In this document: positions 43,765 to 52,339 of the stretch, one piece after another
How the letters are laid out: every line of letters begins with the position of its first letter
How positions within the stretch are numbered: position 1 is the stretch's first letter
The notes under the pieces: generated by a model
What the model was told of the DNA's origin: nothing
Seen by the model: the letters and a program-made list of their open reading frames with translations, nothing else
Databases searched by the model: none
NCBI GenBank assembly: GCA_963575745.1
Contig: CAUYUJ010004582.1
Location: forward strand, 1 to 64,000
Length of the DNA stretch: 64,000 nt
Origin: Prorocentrum cordatum
Taxonomy: Eukaryota > Sar > Dinophyceae > Prorocentrales > Prorocentraceae
Direction of reading: 5' to 3'
Made by a program: the position numbers and the translations under genes

Positions 43765-46347
43765 AGGGGCCCCGCCAGGGCGGAGGACAGCGCCGAGGCA
43801 GGGGGGCACGTTGCCTGTCCAGCGGAGCACGGCTTCTTTGCGCCAGCGCAGGCGGGCGCACCCAGCGCCCAGCCAGGTTTCCGCGCGCAGCAAGCGCGCG
43901 TTCTCGGCCAGGCGCAATCAGCGCAGTCATCGGGCGAGCAGGAGTCCGATGTGTCGGCACCGCAGGCGCGAGCGCATCAGCGCGGGGCGCCGAGCGACGG
44001 CGCGTCTTCGTTTGCGCAGGCGCCGCGGGTATCGAGGCACTTCCCCGTGATGTGGTCGCAGCGCCAATTGCGGCAGTGCGTCGTCAGCATGTTCCCCAGG
44101 GAATGGCTGAGCAGTTTTGTTTTTCCGTCATTGGAAGATCTAGTCAATCAGTCGCCGTTCGTGGATTTCGCAAAGTGGCTAGACGAGCGCAGCATCGCTG
44201 GACCAGTTGGCAGCACGGCAGGCCAGGGCACGTCTGCCATGCTGGAAGCCGCGGCGGGGCGACAGGCCGGGGCGCTCTCGGCCAAGCACGCGTTGCCGCC
44301 TCTCCTGGGCCACAGCCGGGATGAGGAAGAGCATTTCCGCGCCGCGGTTGATTTCGCGAAGCGGGGGAAGTTACCGTTCGATGAGGACGTTGCTGCTCCG
44401 CATGACTTGAAATTTGCGGCGGAGTCCACCGCCGCAGAGCTGCGCGACTTGAGGGAGTTTCGGTTGCGCAGCATGCACGCGCTGCAAGAGCTTAGTCGCC
44501 GGTGCAAGCCCCTCACGGCGGAGCTCTTGAAGTGGCAGAGTCCGACTGTGCGCGCCGTGGCGGGGCATATTCACGCCGGACTCATTGCCGTGCTGGTGGT
44601 GCTCGCGCGGTGGCCAGACCAAAAGCTGGCGTTGCGCTTTGTCACCGGCTTTGGCATCACTGGCGTAATGGAGAATACGGGTGCTTTTGAACCATCCGAG
44701 TATGAAGCTCCCATGCCCGTGCACTCGCTGCTTGGAGAGTCCAAAGTCTTGCTGGCGGAACTGGATCGCCAGCGCGCGAGTGAGGAGGGCCAATTTCTCT
44801 GGGATAGCTGCGAGGAAGAGTGCAAGAAAGGCTGGGCGGCACCGCTGCGAAGCAAGTCGGACATTGATGCGGAGTTCGGCGCGGGGCAGTGGGCGCCGAT
44901 TCCTGCGTTTTGCCATATTCAGCCTTCTGGAAAAAGGAGGAGAATCGACGACGGGCGTCGGGGTAGGCAGAACGAAGCGACGGCATTTTGTGAGCGGCAA
45001 AGAATGTGTACGCCATTCCAGCCTGTCATCGATGCGAGGGTGGTCCGGCAAGCGTGTGCGGACGCTGGTGCCGACGTGGCCCGCGAGAGGCTCGTGTCGG
45101 GGGGCGAAGATTTGCCGTCGGCCTATCGCTCAGTCCCAGTGCACCCAGATCACTTGCGCTTGAACGTCGTGGCGGTCCGCGATCCTGTCACGGGAGAATG
45201 GAGGTTCCAGGTGGCGTGGGCGTTGCTTTTCGGTTTCTCCGCGTCAGTCATGCAGTTCGCGCGATGGGGAGGATTCCTGCAGGCAGTGCAGCGCCGCGTG
45301 TTGTCGCTTTTGCTTGCCATGTATGTGGACGACGCGAATATTATTGATTTTGAATCAGCTGGGGGCGCTGGTCAGGAGGCCGCACAGTGCCTTTGCGCGG
45401 AGTTGGGCACGCCTGTGGCTCCCTCGAAGACGAGGAGGATGAGCCCGTCCGGCGATTTTCTGGGCGTCGTGCACACCTTCGGCCCTTCGCTGGACTCGAA
45501 TGTCATATCTTTCAGGGCGCGCGACACTCTCGTCGAAAAGGCGAAGACGTTCATTGCGGCGAGGCGCAGCGAGGGCAGGCTCACGCCCGGAGACGCCAGC
45601 AAGTTGAGAGGCCTCCTCAACTTCATCGCCAGAGCGGCGTGGCACGGCGTGGGCAAAGCAGGCATGGGGGCTCTGAGGCAACGGCAGTACACAGATCAGC
45701 CGCCTTGGACCCTGAGCAACTGCCTGGTGCGCGCCCTCGATTTCTTTTATATAATTCTGCAAGACATGCCGAGCCGCGTGGCCGAGATCGCGCCGAGAAG
45801 CGAGCCTTTGATTCTCATTGCTTCTGACGCGCGCGCTGACAATGACGCGTGGCCGACAGGGGGGTACGTGTTGTTAGATTGCGCCGACGGCTATCGGCAA
45901 GCTGGCTTCTGCGTTTTTGACGGGGCTCTGCTGGGCATGTGGGGCTACTGTGAGGAGCGCTTGAGGCAGGGCGGCCAGCCCATCGCGCTGTGTGAGGGCG
46001 CGATGCCGCCCATCATCTACCAGCGCCACGCTAAGCGGCTGGCAAACCGCCGCGTGCTGTATTTCATAGACAATACCAGCTCTCTGCATTCGTACGTCAA
46101 GGGCTGCGCGGTGCCGGCCGCGCTGGATCGGTCGATTGCTTTCACTAATTTCTTGGCGAGCCGCCGTTCGATCACCACGTGGTGGGAATTCACGCCTTCG
46201 GGGACCAATTGGTCGGACGGGATTTCGAGGCAGCTAGGAAGTGACGCGTTTGTGAGGCGACATCGATTTCCAGCAAAGCGAATCGGCGTGGACAGTCGTA
46301 TTTGGACGGGCAGCTTGGAGAGCGCATGGCGCTTCGCCCGCGGGTAG
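43765..46347 (+). CDS. YR-A outer reverse transcriptase-RNase H
   Basis: The open frame continues directly from the gag TGA; the first in-frame ATG is at 44050 (MWSQRQLRQCVVSMF). The leader includes two intron-like inserts (43852-43911 and 43966-44019). Polymerase motifs are LPSAYRSVPVHPDHLRL, LLFGFSASVMQFARW and AMYVDDANI (about 45318-45344). RNase H carries IASDARADND, CEGAMPP, FIDNTSSLHS and GTNWSDGISRQ, the four acidic positions expected. The frame is intact to TAG 46345-46347. It would copy element RNA into DNA for circularisation and integration by the YR. This copy lacks the four-base deletion of the inner one and is likely the functional pol here. Confidence 0.85.
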   Translation, partial: RGPARAEDSAEAGGHVACPAEHGFFAPAQAGAPSAQPGFRAQQARVLGQAQSAQSSGEQESDVSAPQARAHQRGAPSDGASSFAQAPRVSRHFPVMWSQRQLRQCVVSMFPREWLSSFVFPSLEDLVNQSPFVDFAKWLDERSIAGPVGSTAGQGTSAMLEAAAGRQAGALSAKHALPPLLGHSRDEEEHFRAAVDFAKRGKLPFDEDVAAPHDLKFAAESTAAELRDLREFRLRSMHALQELSRRCKPLTAELLKWQSPTVRAVAGHIHAGLIAVLVVLARWPDQKLALRFVTGFGITGVMENTGAFEPSEYEAPMPVHSLLGESKVLLAELDRQRASEEGQFLWDSCEEECKKGWAAPLRSKSDIDAEFGAGQWAPIPAFCHIQPSGKRRRIDDGRRGRQNEATAFCERQRMCTPFQPVIDARVVRQACADAGADVARERLVSGGEDLPSAYRSVPVHPDHLRLNVVAVRDPVTGEWRFQVAWALLFGFSASVMQFARWGGFLQAVQRRVLSLLLAMYVDDANIIDFESAGGAGQEAAQCLCAELGTPVAPSKTRRMSPSGDFLGVVHTFGPSLDSNVISFRARDTLVEKAKTFIAARRSEGRLTPGDASKLRGLLNFIARAAWHGVGKAGMGALRQRQYTDQPPWTLSNCLVRALDFFYIILQDMPSRVAEIAPRSEPLILIASDARADNDAWPTGGYVLLDCADGYRQAGFCVFDGALLGMWGYCEERLRQGGQPIALCEGAMPPIIYQRHAKRLANRRVLYFIDNTSSLHSYVKGCAVPAALDRSIAFTNFLASRRSITTWWEFTPSGTNWSDGISRQLGSDAFVRRHRFPAKRIGVDSRIWTGSLESAWRFARG
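43852..44019 (+). other. Two putative introner-like introns in outer pol leader
   Basis: 43852-43911 and 43966-44019. In-frame lengths (60 and 54 nt); recognised by the GCGGGCGCA-type start and CAG|GC boundaries. Confidence 0.38.
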
Positions 46348-46443
46348 CCCCCACGTGTGGCTGCGACGCGCCGTTATACATTGTGTTGCTCGGTAAGTGA
46401 ACAGCGTTGGGTGAGCGAGCGGGGCGTGGGGGTGAGCAGCGTT

Positions 46444-46664
46444 GGGGGGATCGGCCAGAGGGATGCATCGCCCCTCGGTCGGTCGGCCTCCCGTCAAGGG
46501 GATACATCCCTCCTTGGGGGAGAGCGGCTCCAGCCGCCCCAATGTTGTTCCCTATGGAAACCCGCTCTCTCTCACCTTAAACCTTACGTTCACTCCAACC
46601 AGCAAAAACAATGCTTTTGGTCCCTCGGACCCAGTCTAGTAGCTAAGGTGGGCGCGTAGATTAT
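46444..46664 (+). repeat. YR-A outer B1 repeat
   Basis: Near-identical to B2 at 47034-47258 and to the inner B copies. Outer B1 and B2 share ATACATCC where both inner copies have ATGCATCC, so each element's two B copies match each other best. Confidence 0.85.
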
Positions 46665-46876
46665 GGGTGCACTTTAGGCCCGGGCAGGCATGGGTGAGTG
46701 CTTCATAATGTACGCGCGCGGACACCTTGGAAACGCCGCCCGCGCATGCAGCTCGGGGCGCAGGGGCGAAGAGAGGGGGGGGGCGCCCCCCCCCTTCGCT
46801 GCCCGCGCCGAGGGGCTGCGAGGAAGGGGGGGCGACGGGCCGCGGTGGCCGCGCTCACCTTGCGATTTGATTTTTC
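46665..46876 (+). repeat. YR-A outer A2 repeat
   Basis: 212 bp copy of A, starting GGGTGCACTTTAGG and followed by the CCACCCTCCCGCCCTG motif. Confidence 0.9.
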
Positions 46877-47033
46877 CCACCCTCCCGCCCTGGGTTTGCA
46901 TTCAGCAAGCTGGGGGGGGGCCAAGAGGGTAAGCGAAGCGACGAAGCCTCGAGCGCGACACTTCGCGCATGAGGGATGCATCTCCCCTCCGTGGTTGGTC
47001 GCGCATGAGGGAGGCATTTCCCCTCTGTTACAA

Positions 47034-47258
47034 GGGGGGGGATCGGCCAGAGGGATGCATCGCCCCTCGGTCGGTCGGCCTCCCGTCAAGGGGATACATC
47101 CCTCCTTGGGGGAGAGCGGCTCCAGCCGCCCCAATGTTGTTCCCTATGGAAACCCGCTCTCTCTCTCACCTTAAACCTTACGTTCACTCCAACCAGCAAA
47201 AACAATGCTTTTGGTCCCTCGGACCCAGTCTAGTAGCTAAGGTGGGCGCGTAGATTAT
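47034..47258 (+). repeat. YR-A outer B2 terminal repeat
   Basis: Ends GCGTAGATTAT, after which unit U2 resumes with GTTCGGTGGCCG. Preceded by a linker (46877-47033) with GATGCAT-type subrepeats. Confidence 0.85.
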
Positions 47259-47360
47259 GTTCGGTGGCCGTGCCTCACGGGTCGCCGTGCATCATTGAGT
47301 TGCTTTGCGTTGTTGCGCGTTGCGGCGAGTGGTTTTTAAATGCTGCGATTTGTTTTGTTG
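47259..47360 (+). repeat. 7.4 kb tandem repeat unit U2, final part
   Basis: Continues U2 after the nested elements (GTTCGGTGGCCGTGCCTC) and ends TTGTTTTGTTG, where U3 begins. Confidence 0.9.
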
Positions 47361-47667
47361 CCCACTGCCGCGCAGCGCGCTTGGCGCGCGTTGCGGCGCG
47401 TAGTTTCTCGTGCGCTGCGTCGTGCTGGGTTGCCTTGCGTTGCTAGGTTCGCAGTGCTCCTCCGAAAAACATGGGCCAGCTCTCTGCTTCGCTCGTGTTG
47501 CGCGTCGCGCGGGGCTCGAATCCCCCGCTGGGGGTGGCTTCCGCGGGGGCGGGGTACCCGCTCGCAGGCCACAATTGTTTCGGTGCCGTCCTGTACCCGG
47601 CGCGGCGGCCCGCGGGTCGCGATCGCCCGCGACGCGGCCTCTCCGGCGCGTTCCTGCCCAGATCACC

Positions 47668-47952
47668 ATGGCCGACTTCGTGCTTGCAGACGTCACGGCG
47701 ACCCGACGACGCGCGTCGCGGCGCTGGGCCAGCGCGCGCCGGCGCGCCCGGGGGCCGAAGGATTCCGCCCTGGACGGCATCATTGCTGGCTTCCCCGCCG
47801 CTTACGCGGAAAAGGTGGGGAAGACGGGCGACGCGATGTCACTCTCCGTCGAAGCGCTTCTGGTTCGGCCCCGACCCGGGTCGCGCCGTCGGCCGAGGTA
47901 TAGAGCGCGGGGCAGCGCATCTCGCCTCCGACGTCGCTGCGGGGCGCCCTAG
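47668..47952 (+). CDS. Recurring short ORF, unknown (unit ORF a, U3 copy)
   Basis: MADFVLADVTATRRRASRR frame as in U1 and U2, 94 residues, stop at 47952. Unknown function; may be chance. Confidence 0.25.
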   Translation: MADFVLADVTATRRRASRRWASARRRARGPKDSALDGIIAGFPAAYAEKVGKTGDAMSLSVEALLVRPRPGSRRRPRYRARGSASRLRRRCGAP

Positions 47953-47963
47953 ATCGGCCGCTG

Positions 47964-48452
47964 TTGCTCGGGCGACGCAGGTGCTTCTCGGCGTTCATGA
48001 GCATGCAGTGTTCTTCTATATTTCCCCGATGCACAGTGCCGCAGTCGGGCGAAGAGCCCATCGCCGCGGGCGGCCGGGCACCAATGTGCCTCCACCTCTG
48101 CATCCTGCCGCTGATCACGTGCCCTGGGTTTTGGATCAGCGACGTCGCTGGCCCGTGCTCGATGGTGTCTGCGCCGCCCGTGTGTGCGCAAGCGTTTTAT
48201 TGGAACACGGCCTGGCCCGTCGATGGACGTGCCGCGCGCGGCGAAGCGGCGTCGCCGTGGAAGCATCGATTGCCTCCGCAGTATTCAAGTTTCGACGAGG
48301 CGAACCCGTTCCCGAGCGATTGCCCTGTTCCCGACCATGGGCCAGGAGGCATGGACTCCGCGGAGGACCCAGCGTCGTACGACGACGCCCCGACCCCTGG
48401 GGTCCCGATCTTGGGGAGCGATGAGCCCGCCGACGAGAGCCCGCTCCGTTAG
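47964..48452 (+). CDS. Recurring ORF, unknown (unit ORF b, U3 copy)
   Basis: A frame of up to 162 residues with varied composition: a hydrophobic stretch (MCLHLCILPLITCPGFW) and an acidic Pro/Asp/Ser-rich end (GGMDSAEDPASYDDAPTP ... ESPLR). U2 (23394-23882) keeps the same frame and stop. U1 (16008 onward) loses one G near 16459 and ends differently. First in-frame ATG is at 47997. It could be a 3' exon of a repeated gene or a conserved chance frame. Confidence 0.25.
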   Translation: MLGRRRCFSAFMSMQCSSIFPRCTVPQSGEEPIAAGGRAPMCLHLCILPLITCPGFWISDVAGPCSMVSAPPVCAQAFYWNTAWPVDGRAARGEAASPWKHRLPPQYSSFDEANPFPSDCPVPDHGPGGMDSAEDPASYDDAPTPGVPILGSDEPADESPLR

Positions 48453-48839
48453 GCCACGCCGGGCCGGGTTGTCTGCGATTCACCGGCCAGCGCCGGCACC
48501 GCGCAGAATTCGCGGAGCTCGCTGAGCGTTCGGGCAATGGCAGCGCCGCGCTGCGACGTCGCGCCACCTTCATGTTCCCGCGATCGGTCTGCGAGTGTCC
48601 TGCGCGACTTGTATGCGCTGCGCGGCGACGAGCTGGCAATCGCGAGTTGAAGACGCTGCTTTCGAGTGGCGTTCGTGCTCGGGAAGGCAGCGTTGCTGCG
48701 ATTGGCGAGGGCTCGCTGCGAGCTGCGCGCGCGCGATCGCCTGCGGGGCGCGGGGTCGCGGTCGTTCGAATTTGCTAGGGCGGGAGCCTGGCCCCAGGGC
48801 GCCTCGGCCCAATCGAGATCGCGTCGGAAGAAAAGGCGA

Positions 48840-49232
48840 ATGCCAACAGCAGTTCCTGCCGATGCTGAAAACATCAATGTCCGCGTCGCCGCGGTCGCCG
48901 TCGACCTCGCGCGCTCGCGCGGCTGTCAGCGCTTCCAGCTGGCACTTCCTGCGTTCCTGGTTGCGCGCAACGGGCCGCAGTGCTCCTCAAAGACGAGGTC
49001 CTCGGCCATGATCGCGACGGCCTCTGGCGACGACGCCGCCGCGCCGGCGGCCGCCGCCGTGGCCGCGCAGGCAGCGCCGCGCGCGAAGGAAGTGGCGCCT
49101 GCGCCGACGATGAACGTCACTGGTCATACTTCGTTGCAGACCTGCGCGATGGCTTCGAGGGGCCCCGTGTCCGTTGCCTTCGTCGCAGCGATGCCGTCCT
49201 GTGCCTCGGATGACTTCGGGGGCGACATATAG
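48840..49232 (+). CDS. Recurring ORF, unknown (unit ORF c, U3 copy)
   Basis: ATG 48840 opens MPTAVPADAENINVRVAAVA, about 130 residues, Ala-rich, ending at TAG 49232. U0 (238-630) has the same frame and stop with few changes. U1 carries an extra A at its start and U2 extra bases near the stop. A second overlapping frame (reading DDERHWSYFVADLRDG) is equally protein-like, so neither can be preferred. Confidence 0.2.
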   Translation: MPTAVPADAENINVRVAAVAVDLARSRGCQRFQLALPAFLVARNGPQCSSKTRSSAMIATASGDDAAAPAAAAVAAQAAPRAKEVAPAPTMNVTGHTSLQTCAMASRGPVSVAFVAAMPSCASDDFGGDI

Positions 49233-51124
49233 TCGGCGACGGCGAGCCCTGCGGTCGTTACCCGGCCGCCGCGAGATGCGTCTTCACCTGCGCGAGCACA
49301 ACGCTCAGCCAGTGCGCTGCATGAGCGACCGCAGTTGGCGCAGCTGCAGCTGCAGTTGCAGCCGCGTCGGCTGCAGCATAATCAGTTCAATTGGAGGTTG
49401 AAGCAGAAGCGCAAGGGTGTCAGCAGGAGCACCCACAGCAGGTAGTTGCAATAACGTCCAGGTTGGCAATGGCGACGGCGCCGGCAGCGCGAACGTCTGC
49501 ATGGGGAGGGGGCGGGGGGGGGGCTGCAGCCGAGCAGGAAAAACGTGTTCCACCGCTTCCCTGCTGACCAGGCCTCGCTGCGCCACGGGGCGCGAGGGCG
49601 AGGGCGATGCGCGCGTATGTTCCATGGTTGGTTTCCTCCATTGCCGCAGTCCGATGCTAGCGCGCCTTCTCACGTGGTTCCAACAGGGACCCCAGGGAAA
49701 GGAACTTTTGAGACCGGCGATGCCGATTTCTCACGTCTGCTCGGCTTCACTCACAGGGTCGCCGCATGACGCTGTCACTCGCACTTCTCGAAGTCAGTAT
49801 GAGATGCAACGCCGCGGTCTCAGCAGTCCCTTTCATTGGCGTCCCTGTAGGAAACGCATCGTCCTCCTGGTCTCACATCGCTGCGCGCTGCGTCGAGCGC
49901 TGCATTATGCGCGGCTGCTCGCAAACGCGCGAAGTGGCGACCGTGCGCGCGCGGTGCCAAGCCGCGAAATTTCACGCGTGATCCGTGGATGTTGGATTTG
50001 TCGTCTGGTTTTGGCGCGTGGGCCCAGAACATCGCAGTGTTCTCTGTGGACCCCAATCTAGCACGTGCTAAGGGGCCCATTGCGCGCGGCGCAGTCTGGG
50101 CGCATCGCGGCGCATCCTGGACAGGGGCACGCCGCCCAGGACGCAGCGCCCAGTGTCGAGCTTGTACCCCGTGGTCTGCAGCGATGGGGAAGCGAATCTT
50201 CTCCGCTCGCCGAGGCGGTGCATTGTTGCCGAGGCGCATGCAACTCCAGCATAGAGTGCAGTGCGACAGCGCAACCTGCTTTTTTTTCTGGGCCGCGCTC
50301 TTAGTAAATCTCTTGAGGCGCAGGGCGAAGTGCATTGACGGTGGCTCAGGGAAACCAGGATCCCGCTCCCAGTCGATTCCCGCCCCCTCGAGTTCGCCCA
50401 CCCGCAAGAAGCGCGCAGACATACGCAGGCGCGCGCGCGTTGGACGCATGCAGCAACCTGTGGGGCAAGTGCCTGATGCGACGCGCAAGCGTTTGACAAG
50501 CGAGGCAGGGCGGCCGCTGGCATTTAAGGCGAAGCTCAACGATTACGCCGCGGGTCCGACTCCGAATGGGCGAAGCGTCCTGCGCACGCAGAAATTTGCA
50601 CACGCCATCAGCCCGCGCGGCCCGGGGCGGAATTGCGGCAGGTTCTTTTGCCTTTAGGCCTGCGCTTTCCGAGGGGGGGGGGGGCTGCAGCCATGGCTCT
50701 CTGCGCGTTGTGTGCCGTCGCTGCGCTCGTGCAGCTCCATGGCGCCGCCGCTGCGGCTGCCGAGCAGGGCGTGGGCGGTCGCCCCGCGACGGCGCTCGCG
50801 GGCTGCCCCGAAGCGGATTGCGCGAGCGCCCGAACTGGCCTGGCCGAGGCCGTGCGCGTGCAATATGATTTCGCCGCGCGGGTCAGACCAACGCGACCGC
50901 GTTGCCGCGCGCGCGCGGCCTTCGCTTGCGTGGCAGGATACGAGCGGCAGCGGGCCAGACGTCCGCGCCTTCCAAGGAGCGCAGGGCACGCCCAGATTTG
51001 CTTTTCGCCCCGCGCTTCGCGTCGTTAGCCAGCGCGAGATGGCGGCTCTACGAGCAGCCGCTCGGCGCCGCGATTTGCGGCGCCTCGCCCAGCCCAGGGG
51101 GTCGGCGCCCTGGGGCGCGGCGAG

Positions 51125-51979
51125 TTGCGCGGGGGGGGGGGGGCTTTGCAGACGCGCAAAGCTTCCGCGGTCGACTTGCCCATCTCGTCGGCGAGGCTGA
51201 AGCCGACGCAGACATGGCGTCCAAGTTTGCGCGCGCGGCGAACCAGATTCTCGGCGCTTCGCAAGAGGAGCGGCCGCGCACTCAGCGTCGCAGACGCGGC
51301 GCGCCGCCGCAACGGCACTGCAATGCGCGAGGGGGTTGGCGGCATGCAAATCGCGGGCACCTCTCCGAAGTTCTTCGGCAGTCCGAGCGCGCAAGCCCAA
51401 GAAGGCGCGCCTCCGCGCAGGGGCGCGCGCGCGCTGCGTGCGGCTCCCTCGCGCGGGCCGCGCCGCGGTCGACGCGCGCGCCGCCATCTCGTGCGCGCGT
51501 CGGCTCGAGGGCTGCGACGCGCGAGCGCAGCGGCGTTCGCGTCGGCGCGAAGCGGGCAAGACGTGTCCGACATCGAGGCGGAGACCGTTCGCCTGGACGC
51601 TCTCAGAAAGGAAATATCAGAGCTCGCGCCGCGTCTAGGGGCGGGGGGGAGGAAGGCGCGCGACGCGCTGGTTCGGTTATTACATGAAGTTTCCGAGCCA
51701 AGCGCCAAGCCCATGATGAAAGCCATGGGCGTGTTAGCGTCGGCGTCGCGGTTGATGAAATCCCCGGCGAGCGATGTGGAGCTCCAGCGCCTGGCTGGCT
51801 CCATCATAACTCACTTGACGGGGATGCCTGTCTCTTCTGAAATATCGGACGATACCTCGGGGTCGCGCGGACAGGTCAACATCGTCGTCCCTCGCGCGTC
51901 TCGCGTATACGGTCCCGACAGGGCACTGCTCGCGCCATCGGCGCGCTCTGGCAACGCGCGGGCGCGCGCGCTGCCGTAG
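51125..51979 (+). CDS. Recurring ORF, unknown (unit ORF d, U3 copy)
   Basis: The frame holds two protein-like parts. The second, SDIEAETVRLDALRKEISELA through SSEISDDTSGSRGQ, is helical, then Ser/Asp-rich. The first part is Arg-rich and looks non-coding. U2 keeps the second part in frame; U1 lacks one G near 19700 and loses it; U0 has other indels. No family is recognised. This may be a degraded exon. Confidence 0.25.
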   Translation: MRGGGGALQTRKASAVDLPISSARLKPTQTWRPSLRARRTRFSALRKRSGRALSVADAARRRNGTAMREGVGGMQIAGTSPKFFGSPSAQAQEGAPPRRGARALRAAPSRGPRRGRRARRHLVRASARGLRRASAAAFASARSGQDVSDIEAETVRLDALRKEISELAPRLGAGGRKARDALVRLLHEVSEPSAKPMMKAMGVLASASRLMKSPASDVELQRLAGSIITHLTGMPVSSEISDDTSGSRGQVNIVVPRASRVYGPDRALLAPSARSGNARARALP

Positions 51980-52325
51980 CCCGCGGAAGCTTTCATTCTT
52001 CCAGCCAGCGCTGGGCGCCGGCCCGCGCGTGAGTTCGCTCGGCGCAAGAGAGGCGGCAGGGCTCAGCTGCGAGACGACGGAACGCTCGCTGCGCCGTTCG
52101 TGGCGCGGGCGGCCCCGCGGGCACGCACGCGCGCCCAGGCGTTCCGCTCCACCTGGGCCCGCGCCTCGCGAGCGCTCAGTATTAGCCAGACAACCATCAG
52201 TATAACTCTTAGCCCCCGCGAGCCTCCACTGTGGGGTCCAGAATCGGTCGGGCGACGCGTCCTCCAGTTGCCGCTCGCATCCTTTGCCTTTCCCCATCAT
52301 GCCTTGCAGCCGCGTCCTATGTCCC

Positions 52326-52339
52326 CATCCCAGCCCCGC
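52326..52339 (+). repeat. Left copy of 14 bp direct repeat flanking LINE copy 1
   Basis: CATCCCAGCCCCGC is a natural part of the tandem unit here and recurs at 59652-59665 just after the LINE tail. Best read as a target-site duplication. Confidence 0.65.

Larger units (their letters stand above)
30090..47258 (+). mobile_element. YR-A outer: tyrosine-recombinase retrotransposon interrupted by a second copy of itself
   Basis: The outer element occupies 30090-31747 and 40331-47258 (about 8.59 kb without the inner copy). It is inserted between CAACTTTAT and GTTCGGTGGC of unit U2; the empty site is at 22674-22692. Layout is A1, YR gene, gag-like gene, RT-RNase H, B1, A2, linker, B2. The joints have no target duplication. 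The target base is a G preceded by T, and the B1/A2 joint recreates the same TATG-GGTGCAC sequence, as expected when a circle is integrated by its own recombinase. Placing YR first is unlike DIRS, PAT and Ngaro; among named families it is closest to the order in trypanosomatid VIPER. Confidence 0.85.
47361..52339 (+). repeat. 7.4 kb tandem repeat unit U3, truncated at a LINE
   Basis: Begins CCCACTGCCGCGCAG and follows U2 closely for 4979 bp. It stops after CATCCCAGCCCCGC, where LINE copy 1 starts. The missing ~2.4 kb of the unit is not seen anywhere later in the window. Confidence 0.9.
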
